Assembly (NCBI GenBank): GCA_038211615.1
Contig: JBBQVL010000003.1
Coordinates: forward strand, 48,810 to 112,809
Origin: DASWJZ01 sp038211615
GTDB lineage: Bacteria > Pseudomonadota > Alphaproteobacteria > Rhizobiales > Afifellaceae
DNA: 64,000 bases
Direction: 5' to 3'
Shown in pieces: positions 23,979 to 32,981 of this stretch (its first letter is position 1; the number at the start of each line of letters is the position of its first letter). The position numbers and the translations under genes were made by a program. Below the pieces are notes generated by a model. It did no database searches. It was not told the DNA's origin and saw only the letters and a list, made by a program, of their open reading frames with translations.

Positions 23979-25343
23979 ATGCGCGATTCGCACGGGAAAG
24001 CTTCGAGGACGTGGCGCCGGCTGTGCGGCGCCGGCACGCTCTCCGGCGCGCTCCTGCTCGCCCTGCCGGCGTCCGCGCAGGATAGCGGCGGCAGCGCGCT
24101 GCGCTTTCTAAAACCCTGGATCGAGCGCCAGCTTTTCGGCCATGAGACCTCCACGACGCCGCCCGCGGCTCCGGCTGAGAGCCCGCCAGCCGCCGAACCC
24201 GATGCTGCGCCCGCGGACGGCGAGGCCGCTCCCGACGACGTGTCGCCGGACGAATCCCCGGCCGGAGACGATGCTGCCTCGACGCCCGCCCCGGACGACC
24301 CGATCGGCGCGGAGCTTAGAGGTCTCTCTCCGTCGGACGCGACCGCCGATCCCGACGCGGAGCCCGACGCCCCGCCGATCGATGACGCGACGGCCGTTCC
24401 GGAAGCCGCCAGCCCCGGCGTGCCGGTCGAGAAGAAGCCCGAGCCGCTGCGCTTTGCGGTGCTCTCCGGGCGAAGCCCGGCCGCCACGATGGCGACCATC
24501 GGTCCCGTGGCGGAAGCGCTGCAGGCAGCCCTCGGCCGGCCGGTGGAGATCCTGCCGTTCGCCTCCTATGTCGCGATGATCGACGCCCAGGTTCAGCGGC
24601 GAATCGACGGCGGATTCTTCTCTGCCGCCGCTTTTGCCGCCGCCGATTCAGGCTGTGCATGCCTTGAGCCCCTCGTCGCGCCGAAGGCCTCGGATGGAAC
24701 GCTCGCCTATCACGCGGTGATCGTGGCGCGCGCCGGCTCCGGCATCGCGTCGGTGGCCGACCTCGCGGGGAAGACTGTGGCGGTCGGCGCATCTGATTCG
24801 CTCGGCTCCCGCCGGCTGCAGCTTGCCGGCCTCATGTCCGAGGGGATCGACCCCGCGACGGCATTCGGCGCGGTCACCGAGGTCGAATCGGCGGACGCCG
24901 CGGTCAGGCTCGTTGCGAGCGGCGCCGCGGACGCGGCTTTCGCCTGGAGCTCGCTGTCGGGCAGCGTCGAGAGCGGTTATTCGAGCGGCACCCTGACCGG
25001 GCTTGTCGCCAGCGGCGAGATCGCCATGGGCTCGATCGCGGTGGTCTGGAGCTCGCCGCCGATCGTGCACGGCCCCTTCGCGGTGCTTCGCACGCTGGAC
25101 GCGGCGGAGAGGAAGGCGATCGAGGATTATCTGGTGGCGCTGTCAGCCGGCAATCCGGACGCCTACGACCTGCTCGACCCGTTCTACGGCGGCGGCTATG
25201 CGCCGGTCGATCCGCAGGACTATGCGGGCCTGGCGACGCTGATGGCGGAGAATGTCGATTCGCTGCGCCTGCCGGCGGGTCCCGCGACGACCGGGGCTAC
25301 GTCCGTCGCGCCTGCGCCGGAGACGCCGCCGACGCCCGAATAA
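23979..25343 (+). CDS. PhnD-like substrate-binding protein with acidic Pro/Ala linker
   Basis: The 454-residue product has a signal peptide (about 1-33, ending ALPASA-Q), a low-complexity Pro/Ala/Asp linker (about 57-153), and a PhnD-like periplasmic binding domain (about 155-430, opening LRFAVLSGRSPAATMATIGP and including FASYVAMIDAQVQRRIDGGFFSA). Relatives bind phosphonate, phosphite or other anions for ABC import, but no permease or ATPase gene is near. ATG 23979 is one base after the phosphomannomutase stop (TGAGATG), so the pair is translationally linked. The long linker is unusual for a transporter component. Confidence 0.8.
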   Translation: MRDSHGKASRTWRRLCGAGTLSGALLLALPASAQDSGGSALRFLKPWIERQLFGHETSTTPPAAPAESPPAAEPDAAPADGEAAPDDVSPDESPAGDDAASTPAPDDPIGAELRGLSPSDATADPDAEPDAPPIDDATAVPEAASPGVPVEKKPEPLRFAVLSGRSPAATMATIGPVAEALQAALGRPVEILPFASYVAMIDAQVQRRIDGGFFSAAAFAAADSGCACLEPLVAPKASDGTLAYHAVIVARAGSGIASVADLAGKTVAVGASDSLGSRRLQLAGLMSEGIDPATAFGAVTEVESADAAVRLVASGAADAAFAWSSLSGSVESGYSSGTLTGLVASGEIAMGSIAVVWSSPPIVHGPFAVLRTLDAAERKAIEDYLVALSAGNPDAYDLLDPFYGGGYAPVDPQDYAGLATLMAENVDSLRLPAGPATTGATSVAPAPETPPTPE

Positions 25344-25352
25344 CGCCGTGCG

Positions 25353-25991
25353 TCAGGAGACGCAGTTCGCCTTGTTGTTGTCGCAGAGCTGAACCTTGGT
25401 GACGAGCCGCGGCACGAAATACATGCGGTCGTTCAGGACCTTGGTGCCGGTGATGACGTAGCCGACCGCCGGTCTGTAGTTGTAGACCACCTCGGCCATG
25501 ATGATCTGGGTGTTCGCGACGCGGAGCGTCGACGGTACGAAGGAGTTCATCGGCGCATTCACGGTGTAGGCGGTCGCGCCCTTTCCGCGGCTCCAGGCGA
25601 CGGTGGCGGTGCCCGACCCGTCCATGTCGACCGCGGTGACCCGCATGCCGAGACCCGACGAACTGCAGAGCGGAGGATTGGGGTCCTTGCAGTAGGGATA
25701 CATCGCCGCCGGACCGATGTTGAAGATGGCGTCCACGTCGGCGTAGGTGACGACCTTGCTGCGCGCCACGAGGTCGCCGACCGAGGATGCGAGGTTGTTC
25801 AGGTGGCGGTCGACGCTCAGTCCCTGCGTCACCTCGACGCCGCCGATCCACAGCACCACCAGGATCGGCAGGATGAGCGAGAACTCGACGGCGGCCATGC
25901 CCGCGTCGTTGCAGGCGCCGGCGACGAGCCGCGCAAAGCGCGGGCTGTTGCGGAGGGCGGCGATCATGCTGCGAAGCGCTCCCGTTCTCAT
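25353..25991 (-). CDS. TadE/TadG family pseudopilin
   Basis: The 212-residue product has a TadE-like N-terminus: a short basic lead, then GMAAVEFSLILPILVVLWIG, the processed pseudopilin segment with Glu at position 5 of the mature part, and a long periplasmic domain with Cys pairs (YCKDPNPPLC and QLCDNNKANC). It is a likely minor pilin of the Tad pilus. ATG 25991 is three bases after the stop of the preceding TadE gene. It is convergent with the PhnD-like gene. Confidence 0.88.
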   Translation of the reverse strand: MRTGALRSMIAALRNSPRFARLVAGACNDAGMAAVEFSLILPILVVLWIGGVEVTQGLSVDRHLNNLASSVGDLVARSKVVTYADVDAIFNIGPAAMYPYCKDPNPPLCSSSGLGMRVTAVDMDGSGTATVAWSRGKGATAYTVNAPMNSFVPSTLRVANTQIIMAEVVYNYRPAVGYVITGTKVLNDRMYFVPRLVTKVQLCDNNKANCVS

Positions 25992-25993
25992 CG

Positions 25994-26620
25994 TCAGTTG
26001 CTCGCCGTCGCGGTGAACGGCTCGTTCTTGAAGGCGGCGAACGATCCGATCATGCGCTTGCCGTTCGACATGTTCTTCAGCGAAAGGGCGCCGAAGATCG
26101 TGTTGGTCGGCCACTGGTAGTAGGCGCGCACCACGACGATGTCGTTGGCGTTGCCGAACGCGAAGGTCCCCGGGTCAGGGAACTTGCCCTGCGAATCCAC
26201 CGTCGGCGTGTTGGTGTCGACATCGCCGAACGTCGCGTAGGACTTCACGTCGAGATAGAAGTTGCTGCTGCTGCAGTTGATGAAGACGGACGCGCGGTTG
26301 CACACCTGCGTCGTGAAATCCGCCTTCGACATGCTGGCGCTCTGCACCTGGCCGGTGCGGATCAGCCGCGCGGTCTCGAAGACCGCGTTGTCCATCACCT
26401 GCTCGGCGATGAAGATGAGCGCCGTCTCGGCGATGACGAACATCAGGAAGAAGAAGATCGGCGCGATGACCGCGAATTCGATCGCGGCCGAGCCACGCTC
26501 GTCGCGCCGCCACCAGCCGCCCTTGAAACGGAGGGCCCGGAGCGCGACGCGACACGAATTGCGGGCGATGCCTTCTCTCACGGCGGGGGTCTCTGCAGGC
26601 GTTGTGGAACTGGTGCTCAT
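25994..26620 (-). CDS. TadE-like pseudopilin
   Basis: The 208-residue product carries the TadE segment RGSAAIEFAVIAPIFFFLMFV near residue 42-62 after a 40-residue basic leader, then a periplasmic domain with a Cys pair (CNRASVFINC). It is probably processed by the CpaA peptidase and built into or under the Tad pilus. The gene starts the tadE-tadG unit and has a TTAA-N7-TTAA box about 65 bases upstream. Confidence 0.88.
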   Translation of the reverse strand: MSTSSTTPAETPAVREGIARNSCRVALRALRFKGGWWRRDERGSAAIEFAVIAPIFFFLMFVIAETALIFIAEQVMDNAVFETARLIRTGQVQSASMSKADFTTQVCNRASVFINCSSSNFYLDVKSYATFGDVDTNTPTVDSQGKFPDPGTFAFGNANDIVVVRAYYQWPTNTIFGALSLKNMSNGKRMIGSFAAFKNEPFTATASN

Positions 26621-26684
26621 AGCAGAGTATTTCCCGGAAAACTTTAACGGACGCGTTCTCCGGGAGCCTTAAGTTTAACTATTC

Positions 26685-26699
26685 TTAACGAATTCTTAA
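26685..26699 (-). promoter_or_regulatory. candidate CtrA box upstream of the tadE pair
   Basis: TTAACGAATTCTTAA is an exact TTAA-N7-TTAA match, 65 bases before the tadE start, and overlaps the stop codon of the preceding gene. Further TTAA half-sites lie at 26644, 26669 and 26675. The cell-cycle regulator CtrA binds this pattern and controls pilus genes in Caulobacter. Binding here is inferred. Confidence 0.6.
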
Positions 26700-27169
26700 G
26701 GAGTGCCGCCCGTCGAGAAGTCCTTGCGCGTCTGGATCTGCGTCGTGGCGTTGGTGAACGTCGTCGGATCGTCGCCGACCGAAACCACCAGCTCGCAAAC
26801 CGGGGCGCAGGAGAACGTCTGCCGCTGCACGCCGTAGAACACCGTCGTCAGCTGCCGGATATCGGAGGAGACGCGGATGATCGAGTTCATGACCTCCGCG
26901 CCGGATGCGTCGAGCACGATAAGGTTGGTCGTGCCGGCGGACTTGCCGGTCAGCACCAGGGTCTGGTCGTTGCCGACGCTCGCGTCGGCGATGCCGGGAT
27001 TGCCGACCACGATGGTGCGCGCCGGCTTGTCCAGCTTCATCACTTTGGCGAAGTCGATGGTGACGTCGATGGGCTCGCTCGCGACAGCCGCGCCGCCCGT
27101 CGCCGCGCCTCCGAAGGCAATCGCCGCGACGATCAGCCCGCGCCGGAACCGGCCAAGATCAAATGGCAT
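26696..27169 (-). CDS. pilus assembly protein with T2SS/T3SS pil N-terminal domain
   Basis: The 157-residue product has a signal peptide (IVAAIAFGGAATGGAAVASE) and a domain seen also at the N-terminus of CpaC secretins: DKPARTIVVGNPGIADASVGNDQTLVLTGKSAGTTNLIVLD. It lacks the secretin pore. A Cys pair (SCAPVC) follows. It is likely a periplasmic helper of the Tad secretin. It is divergent from the flp pilin gene and shares the 342-base control region at 27170-27511. Confidence 0.85.
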   Translation of the reverse strand: MPFDLGRFRRGLIVAAIAFGGAATGGAAVASEPIDVTIDFAKVMKLDKPARTIVVGNPGIADASVGNDQTLVLTGKSAGTTNLIVLDASGAEVMNSIIRVSSDIRQLTTVFYGVQRQTFSCAPVCELVVSVGDDPTTFTNATTQIQTRKDFSTGGTP

Positions 27170-27511
27170 CTGAAACTCCCGTTCACCTTGCCGTCGCGTC
27201 GGACGGCGGCCAGAGCCGCGGCGGCATGCGACGATGCACGCCGATGCGCGTCTGCATCCTCTATCTACCCAACGAGGTTAATACGCGTTTAACAGACTAC
27301 CGCGGCAGACTCTCACCAAATTCTAAATAGAGATTGCCGCGTGAGGGTCTAAAATTGATTCTATTTTCACCACTGGCCGAGTTTCCGCTAGAATTTAGCG
27401 AGAAATGTGTCGAGTTAACTTTGGTGCAAGCAATCGCTGCTAGCCAAGGTGCAGTTTCGGCGGCATGGCCATCGAAGCAGGGCCACGGTTGGTGGAGTCA
27501 GGAGCAGAGCT
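27170..27511. promoter_or_regulatory. divergent control region of the Tad pilus locus
   Basis: This 342-base gap between the two arms of the locus has no gene I can support and is AT-richer than its surroundings. It holds one full CtrA-type box (27278-27293), a lone TTAAC at 27415-27419, and several AT-rich tracts (27315-27400) suited to promoters. The pilin ribosome binding site (CAGGAGCAGAG) lies at its right end. Confidence 0.7.
27278..27293 (+). promoter_or_regulatory. CtrA box upstream of flp pilin
   Basis: TTAATACGCGTTTAAC is an exact TTAA-N7-TTAAC match on the plus strand, facing the flp pilin gene 219 bases away and 109 bases from the start of the divergent gene. pilA is a direct CtrA target in Caulobacter, so the placement makes sense; binding is inferred. 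Confidence 0.65.
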
Positions 27512-27676
27512 ATGAAGAAGATTGTCAACCGCTTCGCGAAGGACGAGTCTGGTGCGACCGCCATCGAGTATGGTCTCATCGCGGCTCTCATTTCGGTCGT
27601 GATCATCGGCGTGCTGTCGACCATCGGCACCCGTCTGAGCGCCAAGTTCAACCAGATCGCGACTCAGCTGCAGTAA
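27512..27676 (+). CDS. Flp family type IVb pilin
   Basis: The 54-residue product is a classic Flp prepilin: short basic leader MKKIVNRFAKDESG, cleavage after Gly14, then ATAIEYGLIAALISVVIIG with the conserved Glu and Tyr, and a short polar tail. It is the main subunit of the Tad pilus used for surface attachment. ATG 27512 follows AGGAGCAGAG. A strong terminator follows, which allows high pilin expression apart from the assembly genes. Confidence 0.96.
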   Translation: MKKIVNRFAKDESGATAIEYGLIAALISVVIIGVLSTIGTRLSAKFNQIATQLQ

Positions 27677-27709
27677 AGTCCGCGGCGTCTCGCGAGCCGT
27701 CGGGTACAA

Positions 27710-27740
27710 ACGGAGGGCAGTGCCCTCCGTTTTCTTTTTC
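27710..27740 (+). terminator. Rho-independent terminator after flp
   Basis: ACGGAGGGC (27710-27718) and GCCCTCCGT (27722-27730) form a perfect 9-base stem with a 3-base loop, followed by TTTCTTTTTC. It lies 34 bases after the pilin stop. Confidence 0.9.
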
Positions 27741-27836
27741 GCCGGGATTATCCGCGCCCCGGCGTTTCGGCCTGGTTTTCCATTTGGCAACGAATTCCTG
27801 AAACCCTCGCGGCGTTGTCGATTCTCCAGGCCCCGC

Positions 27837-28355
27837 ATGACGATCTCCTCAGTCGCCGCCACGCTCGGCCTCATCCTCTTTCCGCTCGCGATGATCTATG
27901 CGGGGCTGATGGACCTCGTCACCCTCAAGATCCGCAACCACCTGGTCCTGGCGATCGGCCTCGGCTGGCTGGTTCTTGCGCCGCTCGCCGGCTTCAGCGT
28001 CTCCGATCTCGGATCGAGCGCGGCGGTGGCGGCAGGGGTGTTCGCGCTGACCTTCACGTTCTTCGCGCTCGGCTGGATCGGCGGCGGCGACGCCAAGCTC
28101 GCGGCCGTCACCGCGCTCTGGTTCCGGCCCGACGAAGCGCTGCTCTATTTTACCTATGCGGCGTTCCTCGGCGGCGTCCTGACGCTCGGCATCCTGCAGC
28201 TGCGCACCGGCATGCTGCCGGCGGCGTTCTACCGCGTGCCGTGGATCGCGCAGCTGCATGATTCGCGGACCGGCGTCCCCTACGGCGCGGCGATGGCGCC
28301 GGCGGCGCTGATCGTGTTTCCCGAGACCGCCTGGCTGGCGCACGCCGCCTTCTGA
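27837..28355 (+). CDS. cpaA: prepilin peptidase CpaA/TadV
   Basis: The 172-residue membrane protein is the A24-type aspartic peptidase that cuts Flp prepilin and the TadE-like proteins. The first active-site Asp is in YAGLMDLVTLKIRN and the second in the GGGDAKLAAV motif. Four to six hydrophobic helices are evident. ATG 27837 is chosen because the upstream frame runs back through the terminator of flp. It starts the assembly arm of the locus. Confidence 0.93.
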   Translation: MTISSVAATLGLILFPLAMIYAGLMDLVTLKIRNHLVLAIGLGWLVLAPLAGFSVSDLGSSAAVAAGVFALTFTFFALGWIGGGDAKLAAVTALWFRPDEALLYFTYAAFLGGVLTLGILQLRTGMLPAAFYRVPWIAQLHDSRTGVPYGAAMAPAALIVFPETAWLAHAAF

Positions 28356-28459
28356 TCCGCCGTGCTGATTCGCTGCCGCGAATCGCTTTGCATGGCCCGC
28401 TCAGATTTGTCTCGGACGGGCACAGATTAAGTGCCGGGTTTCTGCGGAAATACCACTCA

Positions 28460-28467
28460 TTAACCAT
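28460..28467 (+). promoter_or_regulatory. CtrA half-site upstream of cpaB
   Basis: TTAACCAT, the right half of the CtrA consensus, lies 76 bases before the cpaB start in a 187-base gap. No second TTAA sits at the seven-base spacing, so this is weaker than the full boxes nearby. Confidence 0.35.
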
Positions 28468-28542
28468 CCTTTGACCTTTCACGATGAAAGTGAATCCACG
28501 GAAGGCCGCGGTCGCGGACCGGAAAAAATCGGGGCAACCACG

Positions 28543-29334
28543 ATGAAGCTGTTTCGCGTGCTGGTACTGGTCGTCGCACTCGTCGCGGGCGGCATTGCCG
28601 CGTACCTGGCGCTCAATCTCGGCCCGGCTGGAACGCCGGCGCCAACCGTTGTGGAGCTGGCGCCGCAGATCCAGTCCCAGGACGTTCTCGTTGCAAGCGC
28701 TGACATCGGTCAGGGCGTGAAGCTGACGGCGGACAACATGCGCTGGCAGCGCTGGCCGGATGACGCGATGAACGGCACCTACATCCAGAAGCAGACGCGG
28801 CCGGATGCCATCGAGACGCTGCAGAACTCCATCGTCCGCAGCCAGTTCGTGGCGGGCGAGCCGATCCGCGAGGTGAAGCTCGCGCGTCCGGAGAGCGGCT
28901 TCCTCTCGGCGATATTGCCGACCGGCATGCGCGCCATCGCGGTCCGCATATCGGCGAACAACACCGCCGGCGGCTTCATCCTTCCGGGCGACCGGGTGGA
29001 TGTGGTGGAGACCGTCGCCCAGCAGGGCAACACCGACGGGGCGACCTCCAACGTGAGCCGCACCATCCTCACCAACGTCAAGGTGCTGGCCATCGACCAG
29101 ACGGTCGACGACAAGGACGGCCAGCCGGTCGTGGTGGGCAAGACGGCGACGCTCGAGCTCGAGCCCCCGCAGGTCGAGCAGATCACCGCCGCCGAAGCCT
29201 CCGGAACGCTCTCTCTCTCGCTCCGCAGCATCGCCGACACCGACGAGGTGGTGAGCTCGCGCGAGCAGCAGCAAAGCGGCACCGTTCGCATCTTCCGCGG
29301 TGGCCGCAGCCAGGTCCTCACGACCCAGCAATGA
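28543..29334 (+). CDS. cpaB: Flp pilus assembly protein CpaB/RcpC
   Basis: The 263-residue product has one N-terminal membrane anchor (LFRVLVLVVALVAGGIAAYLAL) and a periplasmic SAF/RcpC domain: QDVLVASADIGQGVKLTADNMRW, then GMRAIAVRISANNTAGGFILPGDRVDVV. CpaB stabilises or gates the Tad secretin. Upstream frame codons lack features, and ATG 28543 begins the anchor directly. Its stop overlaps an ATG, but cpaC is better started at 29364. Confidence 0.93.
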   Translation: MKLFRVLVLVVALVAGGIAAYLALNLGPAGTPAPTVVELAPQIQSQDVLVASADIGQGVKLTADNMRWQRWPDDAMNGTYIQKQTRPDAIETLQNSIVRSQFVAGEPIREVKLARPESGFLSAILPTGMRAIAVRISANNTAGGFILPGDRVDVVETVAQQGNTDGATSNVSRTILTNVKVLAIDQTVDDKDGQPVVVGKTATLELEPPQVEQITAAEASGTLSLSLRSIADTDEVVSSREQQQSGTVRIFRGGRSQVLTTQQ

Positions 29335-29363
29335 AATCGCCCCGATCCTCTAGGAGCAGACAA

Positions 29364-30911
29364 ATGACCGTGCTTGGAAAAATCCGGGCAATTTCGCTGA
29401 CCATCCTCGTCGCGACGCTCGCCTCCCTGGCGACCGCCCCTGCCGGGGCCCAGAGCCCCGCCTACATGAAGCTGTCGGCGAACGACACGCTCGACAACCG
29501 GCCCGTCTACCTCGGCATCGACAAGTCGGTCGTGATCGATCTGCCGCGCGCCGCCGGCGACGTGCTCGTCTCCAACCCGCAGATCGCCGACGCGGTGCTG
29601 CGCACGTCCTCGCGCCTCTACCTGATCGGCGTGAAGCTCGGCCAGGCCAGCGTCTTCCTCTTCGACAGCACCGGCGCCCAGATCGCCAGCTTCGACGTCT
29701 ATGTCGAGGCGGATCTCGGCTCCCTGAACCAGCTTCTCGCCGAGGCCATTCCGAACGGCTACGTCCGCGCCGAGGCGATCCAGGGCTCGATCGTGCTGCG
29801 CGGCCAGGTTCCTTCGGCGTCTGATGCATCGCGCGCCGTCGAGATCACGCAGAGCATGATCGCGCAGTCGCCGCTCTCCGTCTCGAGCGGCGCCTCGACC
29901 GGCTCCGCCGCGTCGGCCACGTCGACCTCTTCCACTTCCACCTACGCGGCCGGCTCCGGCCCCGGCATCGTCAACCTCCTCACCATCACCGGCGAAGAGC
30001 AGGTGGCGCTTAAAGTTTCGGTGATCGAGGTGCAGCGCTCCGTCATCAAGCAGCTCGGCATCAACCTGAAGGGCGTCTTCCTCGACGGCGGCTTCGGTGT
30101 CGGCACCAATCTCCTGAACGGCGCGCTCGGCACCGTCGCCTCCGGCTCCGGCTCCAGCCCGATCAACTTCGGCGTCAACTCGGGCACCAACCCGGCCGAG
30201 ATCGGCATGAAGTATGCGAGCGGCGCAAACTCGGTGCAGGGCACGCTGCAGGCGCTCGAAGAGACCCGCATGCTGCGCACCCTTGCCGAGCCGACGCTGA
30301 CCGCAGTTTCGGGCGAAACGGCGAACTTCCTGGCGGGCGGCGAGTTCCCCGTCCCGGTCTCCGGCGACAACGGCCAGATCACCGTCCAGTTCAAGCAGTT
30401 CGGCGTGAACCTCGCCTTCACCCCGGTCGTCCTCTCGCCCGGCCGCATCGCCCTGAAGCTCAGGAGCGAGGTGAGCGATATCTCCGCCACCGGCGCCGTC
30501 TCCGTGCCGATCTCCAGCACCTCGACGGTGACCATCCCGGCGACCTCGGTTCGCCGCGCCGAAACCTCGATCGAGCTTCCTTCCGGCGGCTCCTTCATGA
30601 TCGCCGGCCTGATCCAGGAAGATACCCGCCGCGCCTCGTCCGGCTTCCCCTTCCTGCAGAAACTGCCGATCCTTGGCGCGCTGTTCTCTTCCAAGGACTT
30701 CCTCTCCGACCAGACGGAGCTCGTGATGATCGTGACCGCGTATCTGGTGGCGCCAGTATCTCCGCAGGCTCTCGCCCGGCCGGACCAGAATCTCTTCATG
30801 TCCAACGACGCGGAAGCCTTCTTCCTCAACCGTCTGACCAAAGTCTACGGAACTGAGGGCCAAGTACCCGGCGGGGCGAAAAACGCCCAAGTCGGCTTCA
30901 CCTTCGATTGA
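29364..30911 (+). CDS. cpaC: Tad secretin CpaC/RcpA
   Basis: The 515-residue product is the outer-membrane secretin of the Tad pilus. After a signal peptide (to about 30, TAPAGAQS) come the pil N-terminal domain (GIDKSVVIDLPRAAGDVLVSNPQIAD), a BON-like segment, a Ser/Thr-rich linker (about 180-205), and the secretin core (TLAEPTLTAVSGETANFLAGGEFPVP; SGGSFMIAGLI). AGGAG lies before ATG 29364; an ATG at 29331 overlapping the cpaB stop is in frame and would add 11 residues. Confidence 0.95.
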   Translation: MTVLGKIRAISLTILVATLASLATAPAGAQSPAYMKLSANDTLDNRPVYLGIDKSVVIDLPRAAGDVLVSNPQIADAVLRTSSRLYLIGVKLGQASVFLFDSTGAQIASFDVYVEADLGSLNQLLAEAIPNGYVRAEAIQGSIVLRGQVPSASDASRAVEITQSMIAQSPLSVSSGASTGSAASATSTSSTSTYAAGSGPGIVNLLTITGEEQVALKVSVIEVQRSVIKQLGINLKGVFLDGGFGVGTNLLNGALGTVASGSGSSPINFGVNSGTNPAEIGMKYASGANSVQGTLQALEETRMLRTLAEPTLTAVSGETANFLAGGEFPVPVSGDNGQITVQFKQFGVNLAFTPVVLSPGRIALKLRSEVSDISATGAVSVPISSTSTVTIPATSVRRAETSIELPSGGSFMIAGLIQEDTRRASSGFPFLQKLPILGALFSSKDFLSDQTELVMIVTAYLVAPVSPQALARPDQNLFMSNDAEAFFLNRLTKVYGTEGQVPGGAKNAQVGFTFD

Positions 30912-30923
30912 CGGGAGGAACCC

Positions 30924-31652
30924 GTGAGTTCAGCAATGCTTACTGCCAAATCAGACTTCAGCCGCCGCCTTCCAAGGCTGTTGCTGAGCGGCGCAACGCT
31001 CGCCGCCATGGCGATCCTCTCCGCGAGCTGCAGCTCGACCGGGACCTCCGACGTCAACCCGGCCGATTTCGACTACCGGCTGCGTCATCCGATCGTGATC
31101 TCCGACGAACCGGAAGTCATGACCATGCCCGTGGGCATGCACGGCCCGGCGATCTCGCCGGAAATCGAGGCGGCCGTGCGGGACTATGTCCGCGACTACC
31201 GCAAGGACGGAACCGGCTCGATCACCATCCAGGTGCCGACCGGCTCCGCCAACGAGGTCGCCGCCGCCACCACCGGGCACGCCATCCACTACGCTCTGGT
31301 GCGCGCCGGCGTGTCGCGGGCGCATATCCAGGTCGCGCCTTATGAAGTTGGTGACCATGCGCAGGTCGCGCCCTTGCGTCTCGCCTATCTGCGGGTGAAG
31401 GCGGTGGTGCCGGAGTGCGGCATCTGGCCGGCATCGGCGCAGGGCGACACCATCAATTCGGAATACTACAACCTGGGTTGCGCGCAGCAGCAGAACCTCG
31501 CGGCCATGGTGGTCGATCCGGCCGACTTCATGCGGCCTCGGCCGATGACGCCGGCGGACGGACGTCGCCGGGCCGATGTGATCACGAAGTATCGCCAGGG
31601 TCAGGATCCGCAGAGCAACATCCTGCTGATCCCCAGTGGTTTGGGGAGCTGA
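30924..31652 (+). CDS. cpaD: CpaD family pilus lipoprotein
   Basis: The 242-residue product starts at GTG behind GGGAGGAACCC. It has an N-terminal hydrophobic signal ending LSASC, a lipobox-like site, then RLRHPIVISDEPEVMTMPVG and the conserved C-terminal region YYNLGCAQQQNLAAMVVDPADFMRPR. CpaD is the outer-membrane partner that pilots the CpaC secretin. The lipobox is not a perfect consensus. Confidence 0.93.
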   Translation: MSSAMLTAKSDFSRRLPRLLLSGATLAAMAILSASCSSTGTSDVNPADFDYRLRHPIVISDEPEVMTMPVGMHGPAISPEIEAAVRDYVRDYRKDGTGSITIQVPTGSANEVAAATTGHAIHYALVRAGVSRAHIQVAPYEVGDHAQVAPLRLAYLRVKAVVPECGIWPASAQGDTINSEYYNLGCAQQQNLAAMVVDPADFMRPRPMTPADGRRRADVITKYRQGQDPQSNILLIPSGLGS

Positions 31653-31658
31653 CGAGCA

Positions 31659-32957
31659 ATGACAAACCTTGCATTCGACATGACGCCGGAGCGGGAAGAG
31701 GGGGGCGTGCCGCGCCCGACCGAAGCCCGCCCCATCCCGCGCATCACGATCCAGGCGTTCTGCGATACGCCTGAGATCGCGGGCACCATCGAAACCGCCG
31801 CCTCCGATCGTCGGATGGCGCGGGCGCATGTGAAGGTGCACACCGGCGGCCTGAACGCCGCGGCGGAGTTCTATCGCTCCGCCCCGACGCCGAATCTCAT
31901 CCTGGTCGAGACGCGGCTGCCCTTCGAAGAGCTCGTCAGCACGCTCGACAGCCTCGCCGAGGTCTGTGACGCCGGCACCAAGGTCATGGTGATCGGCCAT
32001 TCGAACGACGTGCGGCTCTACCGCGAGCTCCTGAAGCGCGGCGTCTCCGAATACCTGGTGGCACCGGTCGACGTGATGTCGGTGATCGCCGGCGTCTCCA
32101 GCATCTACCGCGACCCCGGCAGCGACAAGCTCGGCCAGGTCTACGCCTTCATCGGCGCCAAGGGCGGCGTCGGCTCCTCCACCGTCGCCCACAACGTCGC
32201 CTGGACGATGGCGCGGCTGATCGGCTCCGACGTCATCCTCGCCGACCTGGACATGGCGTTCGGCACCGCCGGCCTCGACTTCAACCTCGACCCGCCGCAG
32301 GGCATCGCCGAGGCCGTCTATGGCGCCGACCGGCTCGACGAGGTGCTGCTCGATCGTCTGCTCGCGAAATGCGAGGACCATCTCAGCCTGCTCGCCGCGC
32401 CGGCCGCCCTCGACAAGTCCTACGACTTCGGCGAAGGCGCGTTCGAACAGATGCTGGAGATCGTCCAGTCGAACGTTCCGACCGTCGTGCTCGACATGCC
32501 GCACATGTGGTCCGGCTGGGTGCGCAAGACGCTGGTAGCGGCCGACGAGGTCATCATCACGGCGGTCCCCGATCTCGCCAACCTCCGCAACGCCAAGGCG
32601 ATCGTCGATCTGTTGCGCCAGGCGCGGCCGAACGACACGCCGCCGAAGCTGATCCTCAATCAGGTCGGCGTGCCGAAGCGGCCGGAGATCAAGCCGGAAG
32701 ACTTCGCCGCCGCGCTGCAGGTGACGCCTATCGCCACCATCCAGTTCGACCCGCTGCTTTTCGGCACGGCCGCCAATAACGGCCAGATGGTCGCCGAGGC
32801 TTCCGCCAAGACGACCGTGTCGGATCTCTTCGCCGACGTCGCCCAGGTGGTGACGGGGCGCAAGGAGCTGAAGAAGGCGCGCAAGGGCGGCTTCGATATC
32901 GGCGGACTGATGCAGCGGATGAAGTCGCGGCCGAAGGCGAAAGCCAAGGCCAAGTAA
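31659..32957 (+). CDS. cpaE: Tad pilus ATPase-like protein CpaE/TadZ
   Basis: The 432-residue product has an N-terminal receiver-like fold without a full phosphorylation site (about 30-150, ILVETRLPFEELVSTLDSL) and a ParA/MinD-like domain with the deviant P-loop KGGVGSSTVAHN near residue 165. TadZ marks the polar assembly site of the pilus. The C-terminus is Lys-rich. It starts six bases after cpaD. Confidence 0.93.
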   Translation: MTNLAFDMTPEREEGGVPRPTEARPIPRITIQAFCDTPEIAGTIETAASDRRMARAHVKVHTGGLNAAAEFYRSAPTPNLILVETRLPFEELVSTLDSLAEVCDAGTKVMVIGHSNDVRLYRELLKRGVSEYLVAPVDVMSVIAGVSSIYRDPGSDKLGQVYAFIGAKGGVGSSTVAHNVAWTMARLIGSDVILADLDMAFGTAGLDFNLDPPQGIAEAVYGADRLDEVLLDRLLAKCEDHLSLLAAPAALDKSYDFGEGAFEQMLEIVQSNVPTVVLDMPHMWSGWVRKTLVAADEVIITAVPDLANLRNAKAIVDLLRQARPNDTPPKLILNQVGVPKRPEIKPEDFAAALQVTPIATIQFDPLLFGTAANNGQMVAEASAKTTVSDLFADVAQVVTGRKELKKARKGGFDIGGLMQRMKSRPKAKAKAK

Positions 32958-32981
32958 GCGATCTGACAGTAAGGAGCGCAT

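Noticed and set aside
23979..25343. Link between the PhnD-like protein and the phosphonate genes at 53-55 kb
   Set aside because: They are about 29 kb apart, in different operons and of different base composition, and PhnD-like proteins bind many ligands.
27334..27511. A plus-strand reading frame that starts before the flp pilin gene in another frame
   Set aside because: It runs through the pilin promoter and the pilin gene out of frame and has no ribosome binding site or family match.
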